Notes: generated from the letters alone by a model not told the origin. A stretch of 64,000 nt of DNA from JAJEFO01 sp965214325 (GCA_965214325.1 CBDCBG010000006.1:2666001-2730000); one strand, 5' to 3'; counted from the stretch's first letter, positions 1 through 9,289 are shown. Numbers and translations are program-made.

Positions 1-410
1 ACCCCGACAAGAAGTCCGGGGCTCAGGAGGCTCACGTTGTCCACCAGCGTCTGGTAATTGTAGCGCTGCTCGTCCCAGACGTCCGCATGGCCGAGGAACC
101 GGCGCAGCGTCTTGTGCTCGTTCGCCAGCTCGTGGAGCCGGTCGAAGTCGCAGCCCAGCCCCTGCTTGACCACGCCCATCACCAGGATCCGCCACATCTC
201 CATGCCCGGCCGGCCGACCTTCCTGTCGATGCCGGGAAGCATGTGCTCGTCCATGAGCGCGAACAGCCGCGCGCGGAAAGTCTCGTCGGAACAGAGATGC
301 TGGAGCCCGATGAGAAGGGCGGGGATGTCGTCCCTGGACTTGAGGTCCAGGTCGATGTCCTCGATGCGGACCTCGCCGAGTTCCAGCTGCGGATTGATTG
401 CCTCTCTCAT
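1..410 (-). CDS. Transposase, ISNCY-type, N-terminal part
   Basis: A frame starting at ATG 410 (MREAINPQLELGEV) runs leftwards out of the window. The N-terminal pattern, with SRDDIPALLIGLQ, PGIDRKVGRPGM and QGLGCDFDRL, matches transposases I know as the ISNCY group, which move DNA by a cut-and-paste DDE reaction. The catalytic domain lies outside the window, so intactness cannot be judged. Compared with the second copy at 22398-22979, this one reads RYNYQ where the other reads RCNCQ; the Tyr version looks like the family norm, so this copy is probably the less degraded of the two. Confidence 0.7.
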   Translation of the reverse strand, partial: MREAINPQLELGEVRIEDIDLDLKSRDDIPALLIGLQHLCSDETFRARLFALMDEHMLPGIDRKVGRPGMEMWRILVMGVVKQGLGCDFDRLHELANEHKTLRRFLGHADVWDEQRYNYQTLVDNVSLLSPGLLVG

Positions 411-552
411 GCCTGCCTCGCGAAGAATTGCCGGAATCAACCGGAATTGCGCAAAAAGGCCAGGAAAACGGCACCTCCGGCCCGGTCCTCGAACCGGAGA
501 ATTCCAGATTCCTTGCATGGAGTCAATAGCTTGAGGATTTTCGGGCAGGCAC
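1..552 (-). mobile_element. ISNCY-type insertion sequence, copy 1 (partial)
   Basis: The first 552 bases match positions 22570-23121 almost base for base, and the match ends at the same point in both places, which marks the IS end near 550. The rest of this copy lies outside the window. It has inserted into the 5' part of vapB, which resumes at 553. Confidence 0.75.
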
Positions 553-750
553 GAACTAGCCTGTCTGACTGGCGAAACCATGACTGCCGCGATCACGGTT
601 GCATTGCGCGAGCGCCGCCGGCGCGGCATTGAAGCCCGCACCCGCGAACTGCGTGCCATCGCGGATCGCTGCGCGAAGCTCATGGGACCGGGATCGGCCG
701 CGTTCGAACATGGCGAACTGCTTTATGACGACTGGGGACTGCCCAAGTGA
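553..750 (+). pseudogene. vapB: VapB-type antitoxin, 5' end removed by IS
   Basis: From 553 the frame reads HELACLTGET and then MTAAITVALRERRRRGIEAR, ending YDDWGLPK at the TGA at 748-750. This is the usual C-terminal two thirds of VapB antitoxins of the Rv0623 type, which bind and neutralise the partner VapC and repress their own operon. The first roughly 20 residues are missing because the ISNCY-type element ends at 552. An ATG at 580 could still start a 56-residue fragment, but the N-terminal part that normally forms the DNA-binding fold would be lacking. The stop codon overlaps the GTG start of vapC, the tight coupling typical of such pairs. Confidence 0.75.
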
Positions 751-1163
751 TCGTCGACTGTTCTGCCTTGCTTGCAATCCTGACCGCCGCGACCTGCGGC
801 GTGTCTCTGGCGAACGAGCAGGAAACATCGAACGTCGTCGAGAGCAGAGGCGGCGTACAGGCTGGCCATGAGTTGGAAGCGTTCCTTGAAATCACCGAAA
901 TCAGGCCGGCTACAGTTACCACCGAACATCTGGAGGCGGCACGTCTGGCCTGAAGGCGCTTTGGAAAGGTCCGGCATCCGGCAGCATTGAACTTCGGCGA
1001 CTGGTTCGCCTACGCGCTTGCACGGGTGGCCGCTGAGCCACTTCTGTACAAAAGCAACGACTTTGCCCACACCGACATTCTGGCCGCGATACCGCCGACG
1101 GGTGGACTCTTGAGTTCAGACCTTTTACCGGACTCTCGACTTCGGGGAGCCTTGTATAGTTGA
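747..1163 (+). pseudogene. vapC: VapC-type PIN toxin, frameshifted and interrupted
   Basis: Starts at GTG 747 with MIVDCSALLAIL, the N-terminus of VapC PIN-domain ribonucleases, including the first acidic residue. The C-terminal half, KVRHPAALNFGDWFAYALAR and then KSNDFAHTDILAA, is in another frame, so there is an indel close to 950. The tail is altered by an IS1634 insertion: the reading frame now ends at 1163 inside the IS. On the far side of the IS the duplicated target (3055 onward) gives the original ending, GGLAGTSG with a stop at 3130-3132. With vapB also truncated, the pair must be inactive. Confidence 0.78.
1050..1108 (+). repeat. 59-bp direct repeat, left of IS1634 element
   Basis: Bases 1050-1108 recur exactly at 3055-3113 on either side of the IS. 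This is the target duplication. IS1634-family elements are known for long, variable target duplications. Confidence 0.9.
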
Positions 1164-3054
1164 TTCTTCTGGCCCCGGAGGGCGAGATTGGCGTTGTAGT
1201 GCCCTCGGTCGTGTTGTCTCTTGACACGCGCCCGCCCGCTGCCATCATCCACCCATGTTCGTGCGAAGGAAGAAGCTCCCCGGCGACCGCGTCAAGGTCC
1301 AGGTCGTCAAGTCCGTGCGCAGCGGCGGCAAGGTCCGCCAGCGCGTCCTGCGCCATGTCGGCACCGCGACCAGCGCGGCCCAGCTCGAACAGCTCGAAGG
1401 CCTCGCCCGCCTCGTCATCGAGGAGATGCGCGACGCCGACGGCTCCCGAACCGCCCTGTTCTCGCCGAAGGAATTCGTCGATCTCATCGAGCAGTCCCGG
1501 CGCGCGGTCCGCGATCCCGCGCCGTTCGGGACCGACCTGGCCGACTGCCGCGAGGAGAGCCGGGTCGTCGTCGGGGTCCGGGAGGCCTTCGGCGCCGTCT
1601 ACGACCTTCTCGGCTGGGACCGCCTGTTCGGGGCGCGCCGGGCGAGCGCCAACCGCATCGTCAAGGAGCTCGTGCTCGCGCGGATCGCCCGGCCGCTGTC
1701 CAAGCGCGCCACGGTTCGCGAACTCGACGCCCATGGCGAGCTGGCGCTGGACCTGGACTGCGTCTGCCGCAGCATGGACATGCTCGACGACGGGCGGATC
1801 AAGGCGATCCGCCGCCGGTCGCTGGAGGTCGCGAAGACCCTGCTGCCGGAGCCTCTGACGGCGATCTTCCACGACACGACGAGCCTGTATTTCGAGAGCG
1901 ACAGGGAGGACGGCCTGCGGCTCAAGGGCTGCAGCAAGGACGGCAAGCCGCACCGGGTGCAGGTCGTGTTCGCCCTTCTGGTGACGGCGGAGGGCCTGCC
2001 GGTCGGCTACGAGCTGTTTCCGGGCAGCACCTGCGAGGGCCACACCCTCGTGACGGCGCTCGAGGCGCTGGAGCGCGACCATGCCGGGGTGCGGTTCACG
2101 GTGGTGGCCGACGCGGGGATGATCAGCAAGGACAACGAGGCGGCGCTGCAGGCGCGGGGCACGCCCTGCATCCTCGGCGCCCGCCTGAAGTCCCGTCCGG
2201 CGACGCAGAAGCGCCGGATCCTCGACCCGGACGCCTACGTCCGGTGGGGCCGGGACGAATGCGCGCGGTCGATCGGAAGCTATCAGTGCGTCGAGGACGG
2301 CGAGCGCAGGCTGATCGTCACCCATTCGCCGAAGCGCGCCCGCAAGGACGCCCGCGAACGGGAGCGCCGGGTCGAGAAGCTGCGCGCCAGGCTGGAGACC
2401 GGCGACACCCCGGCCTCTCTGAGCAACCGCGGCGCCGCCCGGTTTCTCGACTTCCCCGACGGGAAGGTGCGCCTCGACGAGGCGAAGGTGGCCGAGGCGG
2501 CCCGCTGGGACGGGCTTCGGGGGATCGTGGCCTGGGGCTGCGACGAGGCCGACCCGCGCGACCTGGTCGTCCAGTACCGCAGGCTGTCGGAAATCGAGGC
2601 CTGCTTCCGCGCCAACAAGCACGATCTGAGGATCCGGCCGGTCTTCCACCGGAAGGAGCGCCGGGTGCGGGCGCACATCGCCATCTGCTACATGGCCTTC
2701 TGCTGCCTCCAGCACGTGCGCCACCGGCTGGCGGTCCAGGGGCACCGGATGAGCCCGGACCGGATCCGGCGGGCGCTGAACGACCTGCAGATCGGCATCC
2801 TGCACGATGCCAGGCGGTCGAGGACGTTCGGCCTGCCAAGCGCGGCGTCGTCCGACGCGCGACGAATCTACCGCACGCTGGGGCTGAAGTGGAACCCGGC
2901 GCCGTTCGCCTACGAGCGACGGGAGCGGAAAAAGCGGACCTGACGGGCCGACCTGCCCGGATGGCGGCGCCGGGAGCGCCGAAATGTAGTGCCCTTTCTC
3001 GAAAGCGGACTCAATGATTTCAGACGCTTGCAAGCGAATAGGTCTGAACTCAAG
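1109..3054 (+). mobile_element. Complete IS1634-family insertion sequence
   Basis: A 1946-bp element with perfect 15-bp inverted ends (CTTGAGTTCAGACCT at 1109, its complement ending at 3054), one intact transposase gene and a 59-bp direct repeat of vapC at both sides. It looks young and potentially active. Confidence 0.88.
1255..2943 (+). CDS. IS1634-family transposase (intact)
   Basis: The 562-residue frame is uninterrupted. It starts MFVRRKKLPGD and carries a DDE arrangement: IFHDTTSLYFES near residues 204-215, VVADAGMISKDNEAAL near 283, and EIEACFRANKHDLRIRPVFH near 446-465, the last being the glutamate segment that ends with the short basic motif typical of IS4-superfamily enzymes. The protein cuts the element out at its inverted ends and joins it to target DNA. 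The gene fills most of the 1946-bp element and is its only gene. It is the least damaged transposase in the first 10 kb. Confidence 0.9.
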   Translation: MFVRRKKLPGDRVKVQVVKSVRSGGKVRQRVLRHVGTATSAAQLEQLEGLARLVIEEMRDADGSRTALFSPKEFVDLIEQSRRAVRDPAPFGTDLADCREESRVVVGVREAFGAVYDLLGWDRLFGARRASANRIVKELVLARIARPLSKRATVRELDAHGELALDLDCVCRSMDMLDDGRIKAIRRRSLEVAKTLLPEPLTAIFHDTTSLYFESDREDGLRLKGCSKDGKPHRVQVVFALLVTAEGLPVGYELFPGSTCEGHTLVTALEALERDHAGVRFTVVADAGMISKDNEAALQARGTPCILGARLKSRPATQKRRILDPDAYVRWGRDECARSIGSYQCVEDGERRLIVTHSPKRARKDARERERRVEKLRARLETGDTPASLSNRGAARFLDFPDGKVRLDEAKVAEAARWDGLRGIVAWGCDEADPRDLVVQYRRLSEIEACFRANKHDLRIRPVFHRKERRVRAHIAICYMAFCCLQHVRHRLAVQGHRMSPDRIRRALNDLQIGILHDARRSRTFGLPSAASSDARRIYRTLGLKWNPAPFAYERRERKKRT

Positions 3055-3113
3055 AAAAGCAACGACTTTGCCCACACCGACATTCTGGCCGCGATACCGC
3101 CGACGGGTGGACT
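3055..3113 (+). repeat. 59-bp direct repeat, right of IS1634 element
   Basis: Second copy of 1050-1108. It continues into the original 3' end of vapC, which stops at 3130-3132. Confidence 0.9.
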
Positions 3114-3147
3114 TGCTGGCACGTCGGGCTGACCAAGTGCGCAAGCG

Positions 3148-3444
3148 TTTTCAGATCATCTGACCAAGGTCATGACCAGACTGTTCGCGCTGTTCGCCGA
3201 AATTGAGCGTGACCTGATTTCGGAGCGCGCACGCGGGGGCCTCGCGAAAGCCAGGGCCTCCGGCAAGACGCTTGGGCGCCCGAAAGGATCACTGGGTGTG
3301 CCGCGTTTGGACGGGAAAGAGGACGAAATTCGTCAATTCATAAATCTCGGAGTTTCCCGTACCGCGATTGCAAAGATTACGGGCGTCTCCCGGTCAACCC
3401 TCTACAATTTCATGGCCACACGGGGACTGAAACCCGGTCGTTAA
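3148..3444 (+). pseudogene. Serine resolvase/invertase, C-terminal fragment
   Basis: The frame with MTRLFALFAEIERDLISERA followed by GRPKG and a C-terminal helix-turn-helix (ISRTAIAKITGVSRSTLY-like) is the second half of a Tn3-resolvase or DNA-invertase protein. The catalytic N-terminal half with the active serine is absent; the frame joins the vapC remnant instead. It ends at the TAA at 3442-3444. The piece is a deletion remnant of a transposon or invertase gene and would at best encode a DNA-binding fragment. Confidence 0.8.
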
Positions 3445-3544
3445 CGTGTATTTCGACACGAATCTGGCTAGTGCCCCGTACCCGAACATCAAGGCCTTCC
3501 GCAAAGGCGTCTGCGAGTTCCAGACCTGCGTCGCCAAAAATGCC

Positions 3545-3763
3545 CATGCCATCCCGAACCACGCCGAGCGCCATCGCTGCGGGGAACGGGTGTCGACCGC
3601 ATTCGTCGAATCCACGGTCAATGCGGTTGCAGGAAAGCGCTTCTCCAAGAGGCAGCGGATGCGATGGTCCAGAGCCGGAGCACACCTCATGCTTCAGACT
3701 GGAACCCACGTGCTCGACGGCACGCTCAGGATCAGGATTCAATCCTGGTATCCGGGGCTCTTC
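3545..3763 (+). pseudogene. ISKra4-type transposase, C-terminal remnant
   Basis: In the frame 3446-3808 the stretch NHAERHRCGERVSTAFVEST, then RMRWSRAGAHLMLQTGTHVL and a final SWYPGL, matches the conserved C-terminus of ISKra4-type transposases. No upstream part of the transposase is present and no terminal repeat was found, so this is a short orphan fragment. Confidence 0.55.
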
Positions 3764-3808
3764 GACGCGGCAAACTCAAATCAGGCAACGGAACGAACGG
3801 CTGCTTGA

Positions 3809-4127
3809 CCCCGGAGATTTTGGTGAACCCCACTCATCGGAGGAGGATCACCTCACGCAGCGGCGTGGCGTTTGTCACCAGACAGGTCCTTCTGGAGTCT
3901 CGAAATGGCCCGAAGCGAAACTGAACTCTCGCTGAAGTTGAATCAGACGTGCGGGACGCGGAAGGCGGCCGACCTTCTTGACGGGCACCGACCGGCAGCA
4001 GATCACGCATTGCAGCCATCTCGCCTTGTCACCATTCAGATTCAAAAGGTTCACGTCGCGGAAGTATCAGTGTCACAAAGCGATGGAAGTCAGTGGGCAC
4101 AACCCGTTTCGACAAAAGGGGTCTTCC
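3809..4127. other. No recognisable gene
   Basis: About 320 bases between the transposase remnant and the metallophosphatase-like gene. Frames are open in places but none resembles a known protein. It presumably holds the promoter of the phoX pair; no convincing promoter was found. Confidence 0.4.
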
Positions 4128-4595
4128 GTGCGACAGCCAGTTTCAATTGCACTGCCTTTCGCGCTGATTCTGGGCGCGGCGGCGCAGGCCAAGGATACAT
4201 CTTACATAGGGTCGGTTCAGGCCGTTCCCAGCGACACCGGGGCCGAAATGGCCCGCGGCACTGTCTTTCTCGATGCCAACCGCAACAGTACCTTGGACGA
4301 GGGCGAGGCCGGCGTTTCGGGCGTGCTTGTGTCCAACGGGCGCGAGGTTGTGGCGACCAGTGAAGACGGCACATGTGAGTTGCCGGTCTATGGGGACATG
4401 ATCCACTTCATCACCAAACCTGCGAGCCATGCCACGCCTGTGGACGACTTCATGGTCCCGCAGTCCAGCTGCATCCATAAGGAGGAAGGCTCTCCCGATC
4501 TGCGCTTTGGCGGCATCGGGCCAGTCGGCTCGATGCCGCAGGCCGTGAATTTTCAGCTGATCGAAGACAATTCTGCAATAAAAGGAGACCAATGA
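4128..4595 (+). CDS. Secreted metallophosphatase N-terminal domain, truncated gene
   Basis: From GTG 4128 the product has a signal peptide (hydrophobic SIALPFALILGAAAQA) and then a domain with GTVFLDANRNSTLDEGEAGV, VSNGREVVATSEDGTCELPV and SPDLRFGGIGPVG. This is the N-terminal domain found ahead of the catalytic domain in secreted calcineurin-like phosphoesterases. The family normally continues for several hundred residues with the metal-binding phosphatase domain; here the frame stops after NFQLIEDNSAIKGDQ. Either a deletion removed the catalytic part or the domain now stands alone. Its stop overlaps the start of phoX, so translation is coupled. The exact start is uncertain because the frame is open further upstream. 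Confidence 0.65.
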   Translation: MRQPVSIALPFALILGAAAQAKDTSYIGSVQAVPSDTGAEMARGTVFLDANRNSTLDEGEAGVSGVLVSNGREVVATSEDGTCELPVYGDMIHFITKPASHATPVDDFMVPQSSCIHKEEGSPDLRFGGIGPVGSMPQAVNFQLIEDNSAIKGDQ

Positions 4596-6490
4596 TGAAA
4601 GACTCAGACCTCACTGAGATATCTGCGGACGACTGGGATGAACTGAACGACCCGCGCCCCTCCGAGTCCGACTTTGATCGCGTGGTTGAGGAGGCGATTT
4701 CGCGCAGAGGGTTCATTGGAGGCGTCGTGGCCTTCGGCTCGGGCGCAGCAGCCATGGGCACAGGCACGCTTCTGTCCACGACTTCGGCCGGGGCCATGGG
4801 ACACAGCCGGTTCGCGTTTTCGCCAATTGGGATCGCGACGGACAGCACAATCCACGTACCCGAAGGGTATAGCTGGTCTGTTGTCGCCCGCTGGGGTGAC
4901 GCGCTGACATCGGATGCCGAAGCCTTTGACCCCGCGAACGGCCATTCTGCCGCAAACGCCTCGAAAGTCTTTGGCGAGAACACCGATGGCATGTGGCTCT
5001 ACAATATCGACGGGCATGAAGTGATCGCGATAAACAATGAGTATGCCAATCGCCGAAGCAACCTACCCTACGAGGGCGACGCTGCCGGCACGCCGCAGAG
5101 TCTGGACGATGTGCGCCTGTTACAAGGCATCCAGGGTGTGACAATCATTGAGGTGGCCGCGGGTTACAGGGGCCAGTACAAAGTTGTTGTGGATTCGCCC
5201 TTTAACCGCCGGATTGATCACAATACGCCTATGGAAATTACCGGACCCGCGGCTGGCCATGACCTGATGAAGACAGCGGCCGATCCGAACGGCACGATGT
5301 CACTTGGGACGATGAACAACTGTGGCTCTGGTCCGACGCCTTGGGGCACATACCTGACCTGCGAAGAAAACTTCAACGGCTACTTCGGCTCGACCGACGA
5401 AAACGTCCAGCGCACTGCAGGGATGCAACGCTACGGTGTTGGTCTCGACGGTTGGGGTTATGACTATCACAAGTGGGACGAACGCTTCGATATCTCGAAA
5501 AATCCCAATGAGCCGAACCGCGCGGGCTGGGTTGTCGAGATCGATCCTTCAGATCCCAACTCGACGCCGAAGAAGCGCACCGGACTTGGCCGTGCCAAGC
5601 ACGAGAACGCGGCTGTGACGATCGCACCCTCGGGTCACGTCGTGGTTTACATGGGCGACGACGAAAGGGGCGAGTACCTTTACAAATACGTTTCCAACGG
5701 AACTTACGCACCCGGGAAGGATACCGACAACCTTCTCAACGACGGCACGCTCTTTGCCGCAAAGTTCCATTGGGATGGCACCGGCGACTGGCTTCCGCTG
5801 ACGTCCGAAAGCACCGGCATGGATGCAGTCGAGATCCTGATCCACACTCGTATGGCCGCTTCGGCCGTTGGGGCAACCACCATGGACCGGCCCGAGTGGG
5901 TTCAGGTGAACCCGATTGCCGCAGAAGGCTACGCAGCGCTCACCAATAACAAGAACCGGGGCATAAAGCTGAACGCCGGTGGTGACGATACGTCGGTCAA
6001 CGGACCCAACCCGCGGGAGGCCAACAACTTTGGCCAAGTGGTTCGCTGGTATCCGGCGAACGACGACCACGCGACCAGCTCGTTCCGCTGGGATCTCTTC
6101 GTGATGGCGGGCAACCCCGCAACGCAGGAAGGGGCTTATAGGGGATCGTCCAATGTCAACGAAGGCAACATGTTCAACTCGCCGGACGGACTCATGTTCG
6201 ACTCGGCTGGACTGGTTTGGATCCAGACTGACGGCAACGACGGCAATGAGGGCGCCTTCGAAGGTCAGGGCAACAACCAGATGTTGGCGGGCGACCCGGT
6301 ATCGGGTGAAATCCATCGCTTCCTGACTGGTCCGAACGGCTGCGAAGTGACGGGGCTGTGCTGGTCGACAGACCGCAAGACAATGTTCGTTGGCATCCAG
6401 CACCCGGGCGGCTCATTCCCCGATGGCGAGGGCCTGCCGCGCTCGTCAGTCATTGCGGTCTGGCGCGACGACGGCGGTCTTGTGGGCTAA
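4592..6490 (+). CDS. phoX: PhoX-type alkaline phosphatase
   Basis: A 632-residue protein with a twin-arginine export signal (SRRGFIGGVVAF near residues 37-48), so it folds in the cytoplasm with its cofactors and acts in the periplasm. It belongs to the DUF839/PhoX family, which uses calcium and iron to release phosphate from organic esters. Visible family marks are NNCGSGPTPWGTYLTCEENF near residue 240 and the GLGRAKHENAAV segment near 330. ATG 4592 lies 5-8 bases after AAAGGAG and overlaps the stop of the preceding gene. A strong hairpin follows the stop. The gene appears intact, and is one of few complete host genes in the first 12 kb. No PHO box was recognised. Confidence 0.88.
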   Translation: MMKDSDLTEISADDWDELNDPRPSESDFDRVVEEAISRRGFIGGVVAFGSGAAAMGTGTLLSTTSAGAMGHSRFAFSPIGIATDSTIHVPEGYSWSVVARWGDALTSDAEAFDPANGHSAANASKVFGENTDGMWLYNIDGHEVIAINNEYANRRSNLPYEGDAAGTPQSLDDVRLLQGIQGVTIIEVAAGYRGQYKVVVDSPFNRRIDHNTPMEITGPAAGHDLMKTAADPNGTMSLGTMNNCGSGPTPWGTYLTCEENFNGYFGSTDENVQRTAGMQRYGVGLDGWGYDYHKWDERFDISKNPNEPNRAGWVVEIDPSDPNSTPKKRTGLGRAKHENAAVTIAPSGHVVVYMGDDERGEYLYKYVSNGTYAPGKDTDNLLNDGTLFAAKFHWDGTGDWLPLTSESTGMDAVEILIHTRMAASAVGATTMDRPEWVQVNPIAAEGYAALTNNKNRGIKLNAGGDDTSVNGPNPREANNFGQVVRWYPANDDHATSSFRWDLFVMAGNPATQEGAYRGSSNVNEGNMFNSPDGLMFDSAGLVWIQTDGNDGNEGAFEGQGNNQMLAGDPVSGEIHRFLTGPNGCEVTGLCWSTDRKTMFVGIQHPGGSFPDGEGLPRSSVIAVWRDDGGLVG

Positions 6491-6502
6491 TTGACGTACA
6501 CT

Positions 6503-6534
6503 GATGACAGGCGGTCCCCGGACCGCCTGTCATC
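6503..6534 (+). terminator. Hairpin after phoX
   Basis: A perfect 15-bp stem (6503-6517 with 6520-6534) 12 bases after the phoX stop. There is no T tract, so it may act as a 3' end-protecting hairpin more than a classical intrinsic terminator. Confidence 0.65.
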
Positions 6535-6623
6535 CGGCGCCTCCTCCTAGCCGCAATACTGCCGCTTCAATGAATTTCCAGTGCCAGAGTGGCGGAGCAC
6601 CGCAACCTGTGGAGGATCCCGCC

Positions 6624-7675
6624 ATGCCCCGAACGGTGGCCAGGTTCGCCGGAGGCATGCGCCTGTCGGACCATCTCGGTGTCAGCGTGATCGCGCGCGT
6701 GGATCCGCGCGAGGCGGTGCGCGCCGCGCTGCGGTCCCGAGGCCGCGACAGCCGGCGGCGGCGCGACCTTCCGGCGGAGGTGATGGTCTGCCACGTGATC
6801 GCGATGGCGCTGTTCCGGACGGTTTCGGCGCGCGAGGTCCTGCGCTGCCTGGTCGACGGCCTGCGGTGGATATCGCCGGACCTTCCGGTCCGGGTGTCGG
6901 GCAAGTCGTCGATCTCTCGGGCGCGTCTCGGCGCTCCGCGCCAGCTGCGTGGCGCCGCTGGCGCATCCCGGGACGCCCGGCGCGTGGTACCGGGGGCTGC
7001 GCCTGGCGGCCTTCGACGGCTCGGCGCTGAACCTGCCCGACGAGGCGCGCAACCGCGAGGCGTTCGGCCTTCCGGGATCGTCGCGCGGCAGCTCGGCGTT
7101 CCCGCAGGCGCGGCTGACCGCGATGGTGGAGGTCGGCACGCACGCGGCCTTCGCCTGGGCATGCTGGCGCTCGCGGACCGTTGCCATTGCGGCTTTCCGC
7201 TGTGGTCGCGGGCCGCGGCGACGGGAGCGGACCTGCTCTGGCGGTGCAAGGGGAACATGAAGCTCCCGGTCGTCGAGGCGCTGGACGACGGCTCGTGGCG
7301 GAGCGTGATCCGCGGCAGCGGCCGCGATCGCCGGCGAAGCCGCGGGGAGCTTCCGGTGCGGATCCTCGCCTGCCGGATCGAGGGCGGTGACGAGACCGTC
7401 ACGCTCGCGGCGCTGTACCACGAGCGGCGGGAGATCGAGACCGCCTGCGACGAGGTCAGGACCCGCATCCTCGGGCCCGGCGCCGCCCTGCGCAGCAAGA
7501 CGCCCGACCTGGTCCGCCAGAAGATCGACGGGCTCATGCTCGCCCACCACGCCGCAAGATGCCTGATCCACGAGGCCGCCGGCAAGGCCGGGGAGGATCC
7601 CGACCGAATGTCCTTCGTGCACGCCGTGCACGTCATGCGCCGCCGGATCATCAATCCCGGCGACCGGGTGTAGCC
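6624..7675 (+). pseudogene. IS4-family transposase, decayed
   Basis: Starts at ATG 6624 behind a GGAGG at 6611. The parts RLSDHLGVSVIARVDPREAV, LAHPGTPGAWYRGLRLAAFD, GSSRGSSAFPQARLTAMVEV, LYHERREIETACDEVRT and SKTPDLVRQKIDGLMLAHHA identify an IS4-type enzyme with its N-terminal domain and YREK-like motif. The pieces lie in different frames: there is a shift close to 6940 and another close to 7165, and two internal segments seem deleted, including the stretch with the second catalytic aspartate. The 3' end runs into the ISKra4 element that begins at 7666, so its natural C-terminus is gone. Confidence 0.75.
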
Positions 7676-9289
7676 CAATTTAGTTGCTGGTTGCGATTCG
7701 CTTTTGCTACTCTGCCTTTGTTGCGAGTCCGACAACGGCCGGACGAACCGGTCGGCGGCACGCTTTCACGGGCAATGGGCAGGAGCGGGAACCATTACGC
7801 AGGACGAAGGGAAACACGGGCATCGGCATCCGGACGCGGTGGCGTATCTGGAAGGCCTGGCGGAAGAGGGCGCGGCGGTGGTTCGGCGACACGAGGGCGG
7901 GCACACGCGGCATTGGATCGAGGGCGGCGAGGTGCGGAGCCTGGACGTCGCGGACGGCGGGACGCTTCAGGAGCTGCTGGGAGCCGTTTCGGCGGAGTTC
8001 GGGCCGCAGCTTCCGAAGCTTGCGGCGGACCTCGCGTCCGGCGTTCCCGACCTTGACGGCGTGGAGCGGGCGCTCCGCGACAGTTCCCTTGGCGGCGGCG
8101 CGGCGGCGCTGAAGCTGCTCCTGGAGCATCTCGACGGCATGCTTCCGACGCCGGAATGCGAGGGCTGCGGCAAGCCGATGATCCGGCACGGGACGGGGAA
8201 GAGGAAGACCTGGCTCACCCGGCTCGGCCGGGTCGAGGTGGAACGGACGCATTTCCATTGCCGGTCGTGCGGCAAGGGACGCTTCCCGCTGGACCGGACG
8301 CTGGGGCTGTATGGAAGCACCTTCACTCCGGGGATGGCGAGCGTCATGGCCGGGACGGTGCCGATGACGGGCTTCGACGCGGCGAGCCGCCACATCGCGA
8401 ACCTTGCCGGGGTGGCCGCCTCCCCGAGCTCGCTGCAGCGCCGGTCGCTGGCGCTCGGCGAGGAGGCCCTCCGGTTCGAGCGGGAGGAGGCCGTCGAGGG
8501 CAAGCCATTGGAACCGCGCATGCACCTGTCCATCGACGGGACCGGGATCCCGATGCGGCAGGAAGAGACGGAGGGCGTTCTCGGCAAGCATGAGGACGGG
8601 AGCTCGAAGAGCCGGGAAGCCAGGCTGGCCGTCATGCACACCGCAGAGGGCCGGGATCCGGAGACCGGCGCGGCGCTGAAGGACAGGGGCAGCGAGACGT
8701 CCGGCGGCCTCATCGACAGCGCGGCCGCTCGGTCCGTAAGCAAGGAGCCTTCCGGTTTCGCCACGCGCCTTGACCGGGAGGCGCTTCGCCGCGGCCTGCA
8801 CGATGCCAGGGAACTCGTCGTCATCTCCGACGGGGCCGAATGGATACGGAACACCTGCGACGAGCTCTTCGGGGGGCGGAAGGTCACCTGCGTGCTCGAC
8901 ATCTTCCATGCCCTGGAACACGCCTCCGACGCCGTGAAGGCGATCCTCCCAGGCGGGCCGGGTCGCCAGGGTGGTCCGGGAGCTCGAGCCCTTCAGAGGC
9001 AGGCACGAGGAGGTGGCTGCGTGCTGCCGCCACTTCCGGAACAACCTCGAGAGGATGCGGTGCGACGGGTACCGCGACCAGGGCATGCAGGTCGGGAGCG
9101 GCGTCGTGGAAAGCGGCTGCAGGCAGTTCGGACTGAGGCTGAAGCGCTCAGGCACCCGCCGGTCCAGGAGGGGAGCCAACGCCATGCCCGCCCTCAAGAG
9201 CTGCGTCATGAACCTCAGGCTGCCTGACTTCCTGGACTGGCGGGCGAGACAGGCCGTAACCGCCTGAACAACCAATCTGGGCTACACCC
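7666..9289 (+). mobile_element. ISKra4-family element, copy A
   Basis: Bounded by inverted ends GGGTGTAGCCCAA (7666) and its near-complement ending at 9289. A second copy lies at 20207-21650. It has cut the IS4 pseudogene on its left and abuts a sulfatase fragment on its right. Confidence 0.78.
7794..9267 (+). pseudogene. ISKra4-family transposase, frameshifted (copy A)
   Basis: The frame has a Cys-rich zinc domain (CEGCGKPM and CRSCGKGRF), then the ISKra4 core: MHLSIDGTGIPMRQEETEGV, ELVVISDGAEWIRN and VLDIFHALEHASD, with the three acidic catalytic positions. Near 8950 the frame shifts by one base; the rest continues as VVRELEPFRGRHEEVAACC to LPDFLDWRARQAVTA, ending at 9267. Copy B has the same shift at the same place. 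The start codon of copy B is ATG (21524), but the matching codon here is ATT (7794). The shift may be inherited damage or a frameshift signal. Confidence 0.75.

Noticed and set aside
916..3144. 742-codon open frame on the minus strand across the IS1634 element
   Set aside because: Exactly antisense to the clear IS1634 transposase and rich in Arg/Pro; a shadow of GC-rich codon bias.
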